Shown: piece after piece, positions 34,255 through 42,531 of the stretch | How positions within the stretch are numbered: position 1 is the first letter of the stretch | Layout of the letters: every line of letters starts with the position of its first letter | From: Bordetella genomosp. 11 | Lineage (GTDB): Bacteria; Pseudomonadota; Gammaproteobacteria; Burkholderiales; Burkholderiaceae_B | Direction: 5' to 3' | Assembly: GCF_002261215.1 (NCBI RefSeq) | Contig: NZ_NEVS01000001.1 | Location: forward strand, 1,364,001-1,428,000 | DNA: 64,000 nucleotides | Notes under the pieces: generated by a model | Database searches by the model: none | What the model was told of the DNA's origin: nothing | What the model saw: only the letters and a program-made list of their open reading frames with translations | Translations under genes and position numbers: made by a program

Positions 34255-35115
34255 TCAGCGGCCCAGATAGACTTCGATGACGCGCGGATCGGACTGCACG
34301 TCCGTCATGGTGCCTTCGGCCAGCACCGAGCCTTCGTGCAGCACGGTGACCTTGCCGCCGCCGGCGATGCGGGTGACGAAGTCCATGTCGTGCTCCACCA
34401 CCATCAGCGAATGGTGGCCGCGCAGTTCGTTCAGCAGTTCGCCGGTGCGTTCCGTCTCCGCGTCCGTCATGCCTGCCACCGGCTCGTCCAGCAGCAGCAG
34501 GCGCGGCTCCTGCATCAGCAGCATGCCGATCTCCAGCCATTGCTTCTGGCCATGCGACAGCAGCCCGGCGGGCCGGTATGCCTGCGCCGACAGCCGGATC
34601 AGGGCCAGCGTTTCGGCGATGCGGTCGGCCTGCGCGCTGTCCAGGCGGGCGAACAGCGTGGGCCGTACGCGCTTGTCGGTCTTCATCGCCAGTTCCAGGT
34701 TCTCGAACACGGTATGGTTCTCGAATACCGTCGGCCGCTGGAACTTGCGGCCGATGCCGGCATGCGCGATCTGCGCCTCGTTCAAGGCCGTCAGGTCGAT
34801 GTTCTGGCCGAAGTAGGCGGATCCCGAGGTCGGGCGCGTCTTGCCGGTGATCACGTCCATCATCGTGGTCTTGCCCGCCCCGTTGGGACCGATGATGCAA
34901 CGCAGCTCGCCCACGCTGATGTCCAGCGTCAGGTTGTTCAACGCCTTGAAGCCGTCGAAGCTGACGGTGATGCCGTCCAGGTAAAGGATGGCGCCGTGGG
35001 CGGTATCGACCTCTTTGGGATTGACGCGGCCGTAGCTGGCGGTGCCGCCGGCGCCGTCGTTGTCCATCGTGGCGGCGTCGGCCGCGAGGCCGCGATCCGG
35101 TGTTGCAGCGTTCAT
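34255..35115 (-). CDS. urtD: Urea ABC transporter ATP-binding protein UrtD
   Basis: 286-residue LivG-like ATPase with a ~50-residue N-terminal extension. Walker A CIIGPNGAGKTTMMDVITGK near residue 86, signature LLSHGQKQWLEIGMLLMQEP near residue 195 (SHGQ in place of SGGQ, common in UrtD), Walker B LLLLDEPVAGMTDAETERTG. ATG 35115 has SD GGAGG and overlaps the urtC stop by 4 nt. Partner of UrtE in the urea importer. Confidence 0.93.
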   Translation of the reverse strand: MNAATPDRGLAADAATMDNDGAGGTASYGRVNPKEVDTAHGAILYLDGITVSFDGFKALNNLTLDISVGELRCIIGPNGAGKTTMMDVITGKTRPTSGSAYFGQNIDLTALNEAQIAHAGIGRKFQRPTVFENHTVFENLELAMKTDKRVRPTLFARLDSAQADRIAETLALIRLSAQAYRPAGLLSHGQKQWLEIGMLLMQEPRLLLLDEPVAGMTDAETERTGELLNELRGHHSLMVVEHDMDFVTRIAGGGKVTVLHEGSVLAEGTMTDVQSDPRVIEVYLGR

Positions 35116-36284
35116 TCGGTAACCCTCCTGTCGCCGTCGGGCGCCTCGTCGGCGGGGGTCGCGCGTTTCGTCCCGCGGGCCGCCGCCAGTCGCCGCACCA
35201 GGCCGACGATGCCTTGCGGCAGGAACAGCGTCACCAGCACGAAGATCAGGCCCAGCGCGTACAGCCAGAACTCGGGAAACACGCTGGTGAACCAGGTCTT
35301 CAATCCGTTGACCACGCCGGCGCCCAGAATGGGGCCGATCAGCGTGCCGCGCCCGCCGGTAGCGACCCAGATGACCATCTCGATGGAGTTCTCGGTGGAC
35401 ATTTCGCCCGGGTTGATGATGCCGACCTGCGGCACATAGAGCGCACCCGCGATGCCGCACATGACGGCCGACAGCGTCCACACGAAAAGCTTGAATCCGA
35501 GCGGTTCGTAGCCCAGGAAGCGCAGGCGGTTTTCCGAGTCGCGCACGGCGGTCAATACCCGGCCCAGCTTGGATTGCGTGACGGCCCGCGCCACCACCAG
35601 GCAACCGGCCAGGACCAGCAGGGTGATCCAGTACAGGCCCGCGCGCGTGCCGGCCGAGGTGATGTCGAAGCCGAGGATGCGCTTGAAATCCGTGAAGCCG
35701 TTATTGCCGCCGAAGCCGGTGTCGTTGCGGAAGAACAGCAGCATCGCCGCGAAGGTCAGGGCCTGGGTAATGATGGAGAAGTACACACCCTTGATACGGG
35801 AGCGGAAGGCGAAGTAGCCGAACACGAAGGCCAACACGCCGGGTACCAGCACCACCAGCAGCGCCGCATACCAGAAATGCTCGGTGAAGGACCAATACCA
35901 GGGATAGGACTTCCAGTTCAGGAACACCATGAAGTCGGGCAGGTCGCTCTTGTATACGCCGTCGTGGCCGATGGCGCGCATCAGGTACATGCCGTGCGCA
36001 TAGCCGCCCAGCGCGAAGAACAGGCCGTGGCCCAGCGACAGGATGCCCGCGTAGCCCCAGACCAGGTCCAGGGCCAGGGCCGCCAGCGCATAGCACATGA
36101 ATTTGCCCAGCAGCGCCACCACATAGGAGGACATGTGCAGCGGGCTGCCCGGCGGAAAGGCCAGGTTCAGCAGGGGCGGCAGGGCCAGGATCAGCGCGGC
36201 CAGCGCCAGGGCCAGCCAGGCGCGACGGGAATACAGGGGAGGCCGCGCCATCGCGGCCAGGTCCATGGAAGGCGACATCTTCAT
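35112..36284 (-). CDS. urtC: Urea ABC transporter permease UrtC
   Basis: 390-residue LivM-like membrane permease with about 9-10 TM helices. YALAALALDLVWGYAGILSL and GHGLFFALGGYAHGMYLM form the conserved N-terminal membrane block; GGRGTLIGPILGAGVVNGLK near residue 315 is the ABC-contact EAA-like loop of this family. The ATG at 36284 overlaps the urtB TGA. The open frame continues far upstream to 37175 but that part is a shadow of urtB. Confidence 0.93.
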   Translation of the reverse strand: MKMSPSMDLAAMARPPLYSRRAWLALALAALILALPPLLNLAFPPGSPLHMSSYVVALLGKFMCYALAALALDLVWGYAGILSLGHGLFFALGGYAHGMYLMRAIGHDGVYKSDLPDFMVFLNWKSYPWYWSFTEHFWYAALLVVLVPGVLAFVFGYFAFRSRIKGVYFSIITQALTFAAMLLFFRNDTGFGGNNGFTDFKRILGFDITSAGTRAGLYWITLLVLAGCLVVARAVTQSKLGRVLTAVRDSENRLRFLGYEPLGFKLFVWTLSAVMCGIAGALYVPQVGIINPGEMSTENSIEMVIWVATGGRGTLIGPILGAGVVNGLKTWFTSVFPEFWLYALGLIFVLVTLFLPQGIVGLVRRLAAARGTKRATPADEAPDGDRRVTE

Positions 36285-37906
36285 TCGACGCTCCGACCGC
36301 GCGGGGCGAACAGGCCCTGCGGGCGTTTTTGCACGAACAGCACGATCAGTACCAGGATGGCGATCTTGGCCAGTACGGCGCCCGCGTAGGGCTCCATGAT
36401 CTTGTTCAGTCCGCCCAGGCCCAGGGCGGCGATGACGGTGCCGGCGAGCTGGCCGACGCCGCCCAGCACGACGACCATGAAGGAATCGACGATGTAGCCG
36501 CGGCCCAGGTCGGGTCCCACATTGCCCAGCTGGGACAGGGCGACGCCCGCCAATCCGGCAATGCCCGAGCCCAGGCCGAAGGCCAGCATATCGATGCGGC
36601 CGGTGGGCACCCCGACGCAGTCGGCCATGCGGCGGTTCTGCGTGATGGCGCGCACGAACAGGCCCAGCCGGGTGTGGTTCAGCAGCAGCCACACGAAGAA
36701 GAGAACCAGCAGCGAGAACACGACAATGACCAGGCGGTTGTAGGTCAGCACCAGCCCGCCCATGACGGTGACGCCGCCGCTCATCCAGCCGGGATTGCTG
36801 ACCTCGACGTTCTGCGCGCCGAACAGCGAACGCACCAGCTGCATCAGGATCAGGCTGATGCCCCAGGTCGCCAGCAGCGTTTCCAGGGGGCGGCCATATA
36901 GCCAGCGGATGACCGTGCGTTCCAGCGCCATGCCCACCAGCGCCGTCACGACAAAGGCGACGGGCAGGGCGGCGATCACGTACCAATCCAGCCAGGCGGG
37001 CGCCCAGGCGCGGAAGGCGGCCTGCACGGCAAAGGTGGCGTAGGCGCCGATCATCAGCAGTTCGCCGTGGGCCATGTTGATGACGCCCATCAGGCCGAAG
37101 GTAATGGCCAGGCCCAGCGCGGCCAGCAACAGCACGCTGCCCAGGCTGATGCCGTAGAAAAGATTGCCGGCCCATTCGATGGCGGCAAGGTGGCGGTCGA
37201 TGGCGCGCAGGGCGGCCGCGGCCGCATCGCGCACGCCGGCGTCCGGTTCCGCGTAGTTGCCTTGCGCGTCGCGTCCGGCCATCGCGGTCAGCACCGGAAT
37301 GAAACCGGTGTTCAGGCTGCGTCCCAGGATCTCGACGGCGTGGCGCCGCACGTTGGCGTCCGGACTTTTCAATTCGAGATTGGCCTGCGCGATCTCCAGC
37401 GCGCTACGCACCTGCGGGTCCTTCTCCTTGTCCAACGCGGCAACGATCAGCGGCAGGACGGCGGCCTGCGACGTTTGCTGCAGGCGCTGGGCGGCGGCCA
37501 GGCGCTGCGCGGGATCGGCGGCGTGCAGGCGCGATTCCGCCAGCGCCCCATCGATCGCGCGACGCAGGCGGTTATTGATCATGACGGAGCCCGCATCCGC
37601 CGGCATGGGCTGGCTCTGCCCGGTAGCCGGGTCGAGCGCGCCCTTGCCGGTGTCGATCAGCACGCGGCCGTCGGCGGTGGCGTAGAGCCGGTCCGAGCCC
37701 ATCGCCGCCAGGACATCGGCGGCGGCGGGGTCGGTGGATTGGCCCAGTTGGCGGATCGCCTGAACCTTGGCGTCGGTGTCGTCGCCGGCCAGCGGCGCGA
37801 GCAGCGAGGCATCGAGCCCCGCGCCCAGCGCCGCCGCCATGGGCATGGCCAGCAGGCATGCGGCCAGCAGGCGGCGAAGAATGGTTGCGATGAGCGCGAT
37901 GCGCAT
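36281..37906 (-). CDS. urtB: Urea ABC transporter permease UrtB
   Basis: 541-residue LivH-like permease. A signal-like start (LLAACLLAMPMAAALGAG) is followed by a ~200-residue HEAT-like helical domain (LPLIVAALDKEKDPQVRSAL), typical of proteobacterial UrtB. The permease half starts near residue 245 (LFYGISLGSVLLLAALGLAI). The end GLGGLNKIMEPYAGAVLAKI is well conserved. The start is 14 nt after urtA; SD AGGAACC is somewhat distant. Confidence 0.92.
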   Translation of the reverse strand: MRIALIATILRRLLAACLLAMPMAAALGAGLDASLLAPLAGDDTDAKVQAIRQLGQSTDPAAADVLAAMGSDRLYATADGRVLIDTGKGALDPATGQSQPMPADAGSVMINNRLRRAIDGALAESRLHAADPAQRLAAAQRLQQTSQAAVLPLIVAALDKEKDPQVRSALEIAQANLELKSPDANVRRHAVEILGRSLNTGFIPVLTAMAGRDAQGNYAEPDAGVRDAAAAALRAIDRHLAAIEWAGNLFYGISLGSVLLLAALGLAITFGLMGVINMAHGELLMIGAYATFAVQAAFRAWAPAWLDWYVIAALPVAFVVTALVGMALERTVIRWLYGRPLETLLATWGISLILMQLVRSLFGAQNVEVSNPGWMSGGVTVMGGLVLTYNRLVIVVFSLLVLFFVWLLLNHTRLGLFVRAITQNRRMADCVGVPTGRIDMLAFGLGSGIAGLAGVALSQLGNVGPDLGRGYIVDSFMVVVLGGVGQLAGTVIAALGLGGLNKIMEPYAGAVLAKIAILVLIVLFVQKRPQGLFAPRGRSVE

Positions 37907-37920
37907 GACGATGCGGTTCC

Positions 37921-39174
37921 TTACAGACCTTGTTTGCCTTCGTTGCCGGGGATGTAGGGGCTCCACGGTTGCGCGCGGATCGGTCCCTTGCTTTTCCAGA
38001 CCACGTTGAACTGGCCGTCGGCGCGGATTTCGCCGATGTACACGGGCTTGTGCAGGTGATGGTTGGTCTTGTCCATCTCGATGGTGTAGCCGTCCGGCGC
38101 GTTGAACTTCTGGCCGCCCACGGCCGCGATGACCTTTGCCACATCGGTGGTCTTGGCCTGTTCGACCGCCTGCTTCCACATATGGATGCCGATGTAGGTG
38201 GCTTCCATCGGGTCGTTGGTGACGACCGTGTCGGCATTGGGCAGGTTCTTCGCCTTGGCGTAGGCCTTCCACTTCTTGATGAACTCGGCGTTGACCGGAT
38301 TCTTGATGGATTCGAAGTAGTTCCAGGCGGCCAGGTGGCCGACCAGCGGCTTGGTATCGACGCCGCGCAGTTCCTCTTCTCCGACCGAGAACGCCACGAC
38401 CGGCACGTCGGTCGCCTTCAGTCCCGCGTTGCCCAATTCCTTATAGAAAGGCACGTTCGAATCGCCGTTGATCGTGGAGATAACCGCGGTCTTGCCGCCG
38501 GTGGCGAACTTCTTGATATTGGCGACGATGGTCTGGTAGTCCGAGTGGCCGAAGGGCGTGTAGACCTCCTGGATAGCGTCGTCCTTGATGCCTTTGGAAT
38601 GCAGGAAGGCGCGCAGGATTTTGTTGGTGGTGCGCGGATAAACGTAGTCGGTACCGAGCAGCACGAAGCGCTTGGCGCCGCCGCCGTCTTCGCTCATCAG
38701 GTACTCCACCGCGGGAATGGCCTGCTGGTTGGGCGCCGCGCCGGTGTAGAAAACATTGTGTTCGAGCTCTTCGCCTTCGTACTGGACGGGATAGAACAGC
38801 AGGCCGTTCAGCTCCTTGAAAACCGGCAGGACGGACTTGCGCGATACGGAAGTCCAGCAGCCGAACACCACGGCGACTTTTTCCTGCGACAGCAGCTGGC
38901 GCGCCTTTTCGGCGAAGAGCGGCCAGTTCGAGGCGGGGTCGACCACGACGGGCTCGAGCTTCTTGCCCATCACGCCGCCGGCCGCGTTGATCTCTTCGAT
39001 CGTCATCAGGGCGACGTCTTTCAGCGAGGTCTCCGAAATCGCCATCGTGCCGGACAGCGAATGGAGGATGCCGACCTTGATGGTGTCTTCGGCGGCCAGG
39101 GCCTCCGGCAGCCATCCCGTCATTGCCATCACACTGGCGGCCGTCAATTGTTTGAGTACGTGTCTGCGGTTCAT
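37921..39174 (-). CDS. urtA: Urea ABC transporter substrate-binding protein UrtA
   Basis: 417-residue periplasmic receptor. The N terminus NRRHVLKQLTAASVMAMTG is a twin-arginine (Tat) type signal ending near EALAAED, as is usual for UrtA. IKVGILHSLSGTMAISETSL begins the mature protein; VAVVFGCWTSVSRKSVLPVF and LFYPVQYEGEELEHNVFYTG are UrtA-specific urea-site blocks. It is the first gene of urtABCDE, downstream of a sigma-54 promoter with two NtrC-type sites. No urease genes lie in the window. Confidence 0.95.
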   Translation of the reverse strand: MNRRHVLKQLTAASVMAMTGWLPEALAAEDTIKVGILHSLSGTMAISETSLKDVALMTIEEINAAGGVMGKKLEPVVVDPASNWPLFAEKARQLLSQEKVAVVFGCWTSVSRKSVLPVFKELNGLLFYPVQYEGEELEHNVFYTGAAPNQQAIPAVEYLMSEDGGGAKRFVLLGTDYVYPRTTNKILRAFLHSKGIKDDAIQEVYTPFGHSDYQTIVANIKKFATGGKTAVISTINGDSNVPFYKELGNAGLKATDVPVVAFSVGEEELRGVDTKPLVGHLAAWNYFESIKNPVNAEFIKKWKAYAKAKNLPNADTVVTNDPMEATYIGIHMWKQAVEQAKTTDVAKVIAAVGGQKFNAPDGYTIEMDKTNHHLHKPVYIGEIRADGQFNVVWKSKGPIRAQPWSPYIPGNEGKQGL

Positions 39175-39287
39175 GTTGTCGGGATCCTTAACGATGAGCC
39201 GGCTGGCGCCGGCGGGAGTGCATGGCAAGGCTTCGTGCAGCGGCCACATGCGCATCGGAGCGATGACGCAGGTGCATCCTGGCCAAA

Positions 39288-39303
39288 AGCAAAACCTGTG
39301 CCA
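39288..39303 (-). promoter_or_regulatory. Sigma-54 promoter of urtABCDE
   Basis: On the minus strand: TGGCACAGGTTTTGCT, matching TGGCAC-N5-TTGCW, with GG and GC at the correct -24/-12 distance. It lies about 115 nt upstream of the urtA start, so transcription would begin near 39276 with a ~100-nt leader. Confidence 0.82.
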
Positions 39304-39442
39304 ATTTGTGATCGCGGGTGGCGGATCTCCGCCGTCCGCGAACGCGGCGTGGCCGTCATCAACCGGTCCGGGTGGCGCCGGTCCTCGCGGGCCGTGCCGC
39401 CGAAGGGGCGGCACCATGTCGAAGCGGGCCCCGACGCCTGGA

Positions 39443-39459
39443 AGCACGCCGATGGTGCG
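39443..39459. promoter_or_regulatory. NtrC-type enhancer site, proximal
   Basis: AGCACGCCGATGGTGCG has the GCAC-N6-GGTGC dyad of the NtrC consensus TGCAC-N6-GGTGCA. It is about 140 bp upstream of the sigma-54 promoter, a usual enhancer distance. Confidence 0.68.
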
Positions 39460-39463
39460 TAGA

Positions 39464-39480
39464 TGCATTAATCTGGTGCG
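39464..39480. promoter_or_regulatory. NtrC-type enhancer site, distal
   Basis: TGCATTAATCTGGTGCG keeps TGCA and the full GGTGC half. It starts 21 bp from the other site, two helical turns, so both dimers would sit on the same DNA face, the arrangement needed for NtrC oligomers. Confidence 0.66.
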
Positions 39481-39657
39481 TATCGCCCATAAGGGGGATA
39501 CCCGCAGGGGTCGCCGGGGCGTGCAAAGAGCCGGGGTGGTGCAATACAGTTCTGGGGCAAGCCAAACAGGGGCATCCCGCCAGCCAGCGCCAGGCTCGCT
39601 ACGGGAATGCCGCAAACCGGGACCGCCCGCCTTGCCGGGCGGCGTCAGGAGAAACCG

Positions 39658-40587
39658 ATGCCCTACGCCTATGACCTGAAGGACCTGCGCCTTTTCAAGG
39701 CCGTGGCCAAGGCCCGCAATCTGGCCGCGGGCGCGGCGACGCTGAATATGACGGCGTCATTGGCTAGCTATCGCTTGAAAAGCCTCGAATACACCGCGGG
39801 CTGCCCTTTGTTCGTGCGGGGCCCGCGCGGAATGACCCTGACGCCGGCCGGCGAGGCCATGGCAAAACATGTGGACGTGCTGTTCACGAACCTGCATGCC
39901 ATGCACGAAGAAGTGGGCGCGCACGCCCAGGAGTTGCACGGCAAGGTAAGGCTGCTGGCCAATAGCAGCGCCTTGCATGGTTTCATCATCCCCAGCGTGG
40001 CGCGATTCCTCGCGGCCAATTCGCGCGTCGATGTCGAGATCCAGGAGATGGCCAGCGAAGACATCGCCGGCTATATCCGGGAAGGCGAAGCCGATATCGG
40101 CGTATTCGCGGGGCAGGTCGACGACCCGGACCTGGTGTGCGAGCTATATGCCATGGACAGGCTGGTATGCGTCACGCCACCGGCGCATCCGCTGGTGCAG
40201 CGTTCGCGGGCGAGCCTGAAAGATATCCTGGACAACGATTTCGTTTGCCGCGACCTCGCCAGCAGCAATACGCAGTTCCTGTTGGAGCGTGCGGTCGAAA
40301 TCGGCAAGCCCGTGAAGGCGCGCGTGTATGCGCACGATTTCGCGGCGGTGATGCATTTGGTGTCGGCCGGCGTGGGCGTGGCCCTGGTGCCGATGAGCGT
40401 GGCGGAGCCTGCCTTGCGCGACGGGCGCGTCGGCGCGGTAAGCCTGCTCGATCATTGGGCGTTCCGCGAGCTGCACCTGGTCATGAAGCGCGTGCCGGCA
40501 CAGGCCGAGCTGGTTCACCAGTTCGCCACGATACTGATGCACGATCCGCTGGTGGTGACGACACGCTCGTCCACGCATTGGGCCTGA
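39658..40587 (+). CDS. LysR-family transcriptional regulator
   Basis: 309-residue LysR protein. The DNA-binding part (residues ~5-65) reads LKDLRLFKAVAKARNLAAGA, then ATLNMTASLASYRLKSLEYT, a diverged recognition helix. PRGMTLTPAGEAMAKHV is the linker, and GKVRLLANSSALHGFIIPSV starts the effector domain. ATG 39658 has SD CAGGAG. It lies divergent from urtA but, given the NtrC-type sites, need not regulate urt. Confidence 0.9.
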   Translation: MPYAYDLKDLRLFKAVAKARNLAAGAATLNMTASLASYRLKSLEYTAGCPLFVRGPRGMTLTPAGEAMAKHVDVLFTNLHAMHEEVGAHAQELHGKVRLLANSSALHGFIIPSVARFLAANSRVDVEIQEMASEDIAGYIREGEADIGVFAGQVDDPDLVCELYAMDRLVCVTPPAHPLVQRSRASLKDILDNDFVCRDLASSNTQFLLERAVEIGKPVKARVYAHDFAAVMHLVSAGVGVALVPMSVAEPALRDGRVGAVSLLDHWAFRELHLVMKRVPAQAELVHQFATILMHDPLVVTTRSSTHWA

Positions 40588-40649
40588 AGCCTTTCGCCGC
40601 CACGGATCCAGGTATGGATGAATAGGCAGACCGGCGTTCTAAACAAACA

Positions 40650-40688
40650 TATAATTGTGTTTTTTCGGCAATTTACTAAAATGTAAAT
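40650..40688 (+). promoter_or_regulatory. hipBA promoter and operator
   Basis: TATAAT at 40650-40655 in an unusually AT-rich stretch; no good -35 box is seen 17 nt upstream. The perfect inverted repeat ATTTAC-TAAAAT-GTAAAT (40671-40688) ends one base before the HipB ATG and covers the place of an SD. HipB binding there would repress the operon, as in known HipBA autoregulation. Confidence 0.65.
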
Positions 40689-41066
40689 ATGCCAAAGCGA
40701 TCTGCCGCTCTTAATTCCATGCCGCCCGGCGTGCTGGCGGACCTGCGCTTGCTCGGTGAGAATCTCTCTATAGCCCGTAAACGCCGTCGCGAGCCATTAA
40801 AGTCCTGGGCCCAGCGCATCGGCGTTTCCGAGCCTACGCTCATGCGCATGGAGAAGGGCGATCCGAGCGTTTCCATGGGTGTTTACGCCACGGCATTGTG
40901 GCTCGTCGGCCGATCCGACGCGCTGGTCGAGCTCGCGGCGCCCGAATACGATCGAGGCGCCCTGGAGGATGCGGTACGCGCAGCCAAGGCCCGGTCCATA
41001 CGCAAACGGCCAGTGCTGTACGAGGTCGCACGACAATCCGATCACGACGAAGGCGCCGAACCATGA
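40689..41066 (+). CDS. hipB: HipB-like XRE-family antitoxin
   Basis: 125-residue helix-turn-helix protein. LGENLSIARKRRREPLKSWA, QRIGVSEPTLMRMEKGDPSV and SMGVYATALWLVGRSDALVE (residues ~22-80) match the XRE/HipB fold. No SD is visible before the ATG, which abuts the operator palindrome, so the mRNA leader is very short; an internal ATG at 40719 has no SD either. The stop overlaps hipA (ATGA). Predicted to bind and neutralise HipA and repress the operon. Confidence 0.85.
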   Translation: MPKRSAALNSMPPGVLADLRLLGENLSIARKRRREPLKSWAQRIGVSEPTLMRMEKGDPSVSMGVYATALWLVGRSDALVELAAPEYDRGALEDAVRAAKARSIRKRPVLYEVARQSDHDEGAEP

Positions 41067-42307
41067 TCGAGTTCGATATCAAGGATTACCAGGCCGGGGA
41101 CGCGCTCTACTTGTGGTGGCTTGCAAACCCCGAGGCGCCGCGCCTGATCGGTGAGTTGCATATCGTGCGCGCCTTGAAGGGCGTCTCGCTGACCTACGCT
41201 CCAGCCTGGCTGAAGTCGGGTTTTCCTCTTAGCGAAGACCTGCCCCTGATTGCCGCCGAACTTTCTCCCAGGGAAAAGGAAACTGCCGCGGGTGCGGTCG
41301 ACGATGCCCGCCCCGATCGCTGGGGCGAGCGCCTTATCCGCTTTTTGGACAAGCCACCCCGTCTTTCGGTGCTGGACTTTCTGTTCTACGCGGGCGATGA
41401 GCGCTTCGGTGCGCTGGGCGTGTCCGTTTCCGCGGACCAATACATCGCACGATCCACCGGCCCATTGCCGAGGCTCGCGGACGCCGCCGAGATGGAGCAA
41501 CTGGTGCGCCAGGTCATGAACGGCGAACCGGTGGATGAGCAGAAGCGCCGCCTGATCACGCCCGGTACCACCTTGGGCGGCGCGCGTCCGAAGGCGCTGT
41601 TGAACCTGCAGGGTCATCAATGGGTATTGAAATTCAACGAGCCCGGCGAACTCAATGATATGTCGCTGGTGGAGCACGCCACGATGACGCTTGCCGTACA
41701 CGCCGCCATTCATGTTGCGCCTACGCAAGCGGTGAAGGTGCGCCACGGGCACGCAGTCGCCGTGAAGCGTTTCGATCGGGAAAACGGCACGCGCAGGCAC
41801 GCCCTGTCGGCCAACGTAGCGCTGAAGGCAGCCAGGCAGGAACTGGGGTATCCGGAACTCGCCCAACTGCTGCGCAGGCGCGGGGTTACCGCGGGCAATC
41901 GGAACGTGGCGCAGATGCAAGAGATTTTCCGGCGTATGGTGTTCAACATCCTGATGGACAACACAGACGATCATGAGAAAAACCATGTGCTGTTGATGAC
42001 CCCGAGTGGCGAATACGAACTCTCTCCCGCTTTCGACGTTCTGCCGTCCGGACAGGCCCTCGGCTTCCAGCAGATGCGAGTCGGCGCGGCCGCGGGCGAC
42101 TCGACGCTCGATAACGCTTTATCCGAGTGCGAACTGTTCGGCCTCGACAAAGACGAGGCCAGGAAGCAGGTTCGTCGGGTTTGCAAAGTCATTTCCGGAT
42201 GGAAGCAGCACTTCGCACACGCCCACGTGAGCGCCGCCGACATCGAGTCATTGGCCGCCCAGATCGATCGGCCATTTCTTTTGGATCAGCGCAGGGCATT
42301 TGCCTGA
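41063..42307 (+). CDS. hipA: HipA-like serine/threonine kinase toxin
   Basis: 414-residue HipA. Residues ~10-105 are the N-terminal subdomain. LITPGTTLGGARPKALLNLQ near residue 168 is the Gly-rich loop that carries the autophosphorylation Ser/Thr region, RRMVFNILMDNTDDHEKNH near residue 295 the catalytic loop (DD-x-x-KN), and YELSPAFDVLPS the metal-binding DFG-like Asp. All kinase residues seem intact. Relatives phosphorylate GltX or other aminoacyl-tRNA synthetases and slow growth. Chromosomal, not part of the ICE. Confidence 0.9.
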   Translation: MIEFDIKDYQAGDALYLWWLANPEAPRLIGELHIVRALKGVSLTYAPAWLKSGFPLSEDLPLIAAELSPREKETAAGAVDDARPDRWGERLIRFLDKPPRLSVLDFLFYAGDERFGALGVSVSADQYIARSTGPLPRLADAAEMEQLVRQVMNGEPVDEQKRRLITPGTTLGGARPKALLNLQGHQWVLKFNEPGELNDMSLVEHATMTLAVHAAIHVAPTQAVKVRHGHAVAVKRFDRENGTRRHALSANVALKAARQELGYPELAQLLRRRGVTAGNRNVAQMQEIFRRMVFNILMDNTDDHEKNHVLLMTPSGEYELSPAFDVLPSGQALGFQQMRVGAAAGDSTLDNALSECELFGLDKDEARKQVRRVCKVISGWKQHFAHAHVSAADIESLAAQIDRPFLLDQRRAFA

Positions 42308-42350
42308 CCATCCTCCACGCAGCCGCGTCCGGCGGGTCTCTTGCCGTATT

Positions 42351-42394
42351 GCATGGCCGAGCTTGTCCGATAGGGCAGACAAGATCGGCCATGC
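42351..42394. other. Long inverted repeat between hipA and ltnD
   Basis: Arms GCATGGCCGA-g-CTTGTC (42351-42367) and GACAAG-a-TCGGCCATGC (42378-42394) around the loop CGATAGGGCA: 16 of 17 positions pair. No T-run follows. It may be a hipA terminator without T-run, or a regulator site for the tetronate genes 138 nt downstream. Confidence 0.6.
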
Positions 42395-42531
42395 GGGGTC
42401 CGGTTCAAAGCCATCCGTGGATCGACGTGCTGTGTTACGTTTGCACGCGGAGGCTGGCACAGCCGGCCGCGCCTGGTGAGCTGACGCGATCGCGCCGGCC
42501 CCGCGAGGCGATACAAGACGAGGAGACCAGG

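Larger units (their letters stand above)
39175..39657. other. urtA / LysR divergent intergenic region
   Basis: 483 bp without a gene. It holds the sigma-54 promoter, the two NtrC-type sites, and close to the LysR start a GC hairpin (CCGCCCG...CGGGCGG, around 39623-39642) that could be a leader structure of the regulator mRNA. I see no further clear site. Confidence 0.6.

Noticed and set aside
35112..37175. UrtC with a 300-residue N-terminal extension
   Set aside because: The extension is out-of-frame urtB; the ATG at 36284 with SD and ATGA overlap is the natural start.
39607..39657. Longer LysR start at 39607
   Set aside because: The ATG at 39658 has an SD (CAGGAG) and gives the family N terminus; the extension crosses a GC hairpin.
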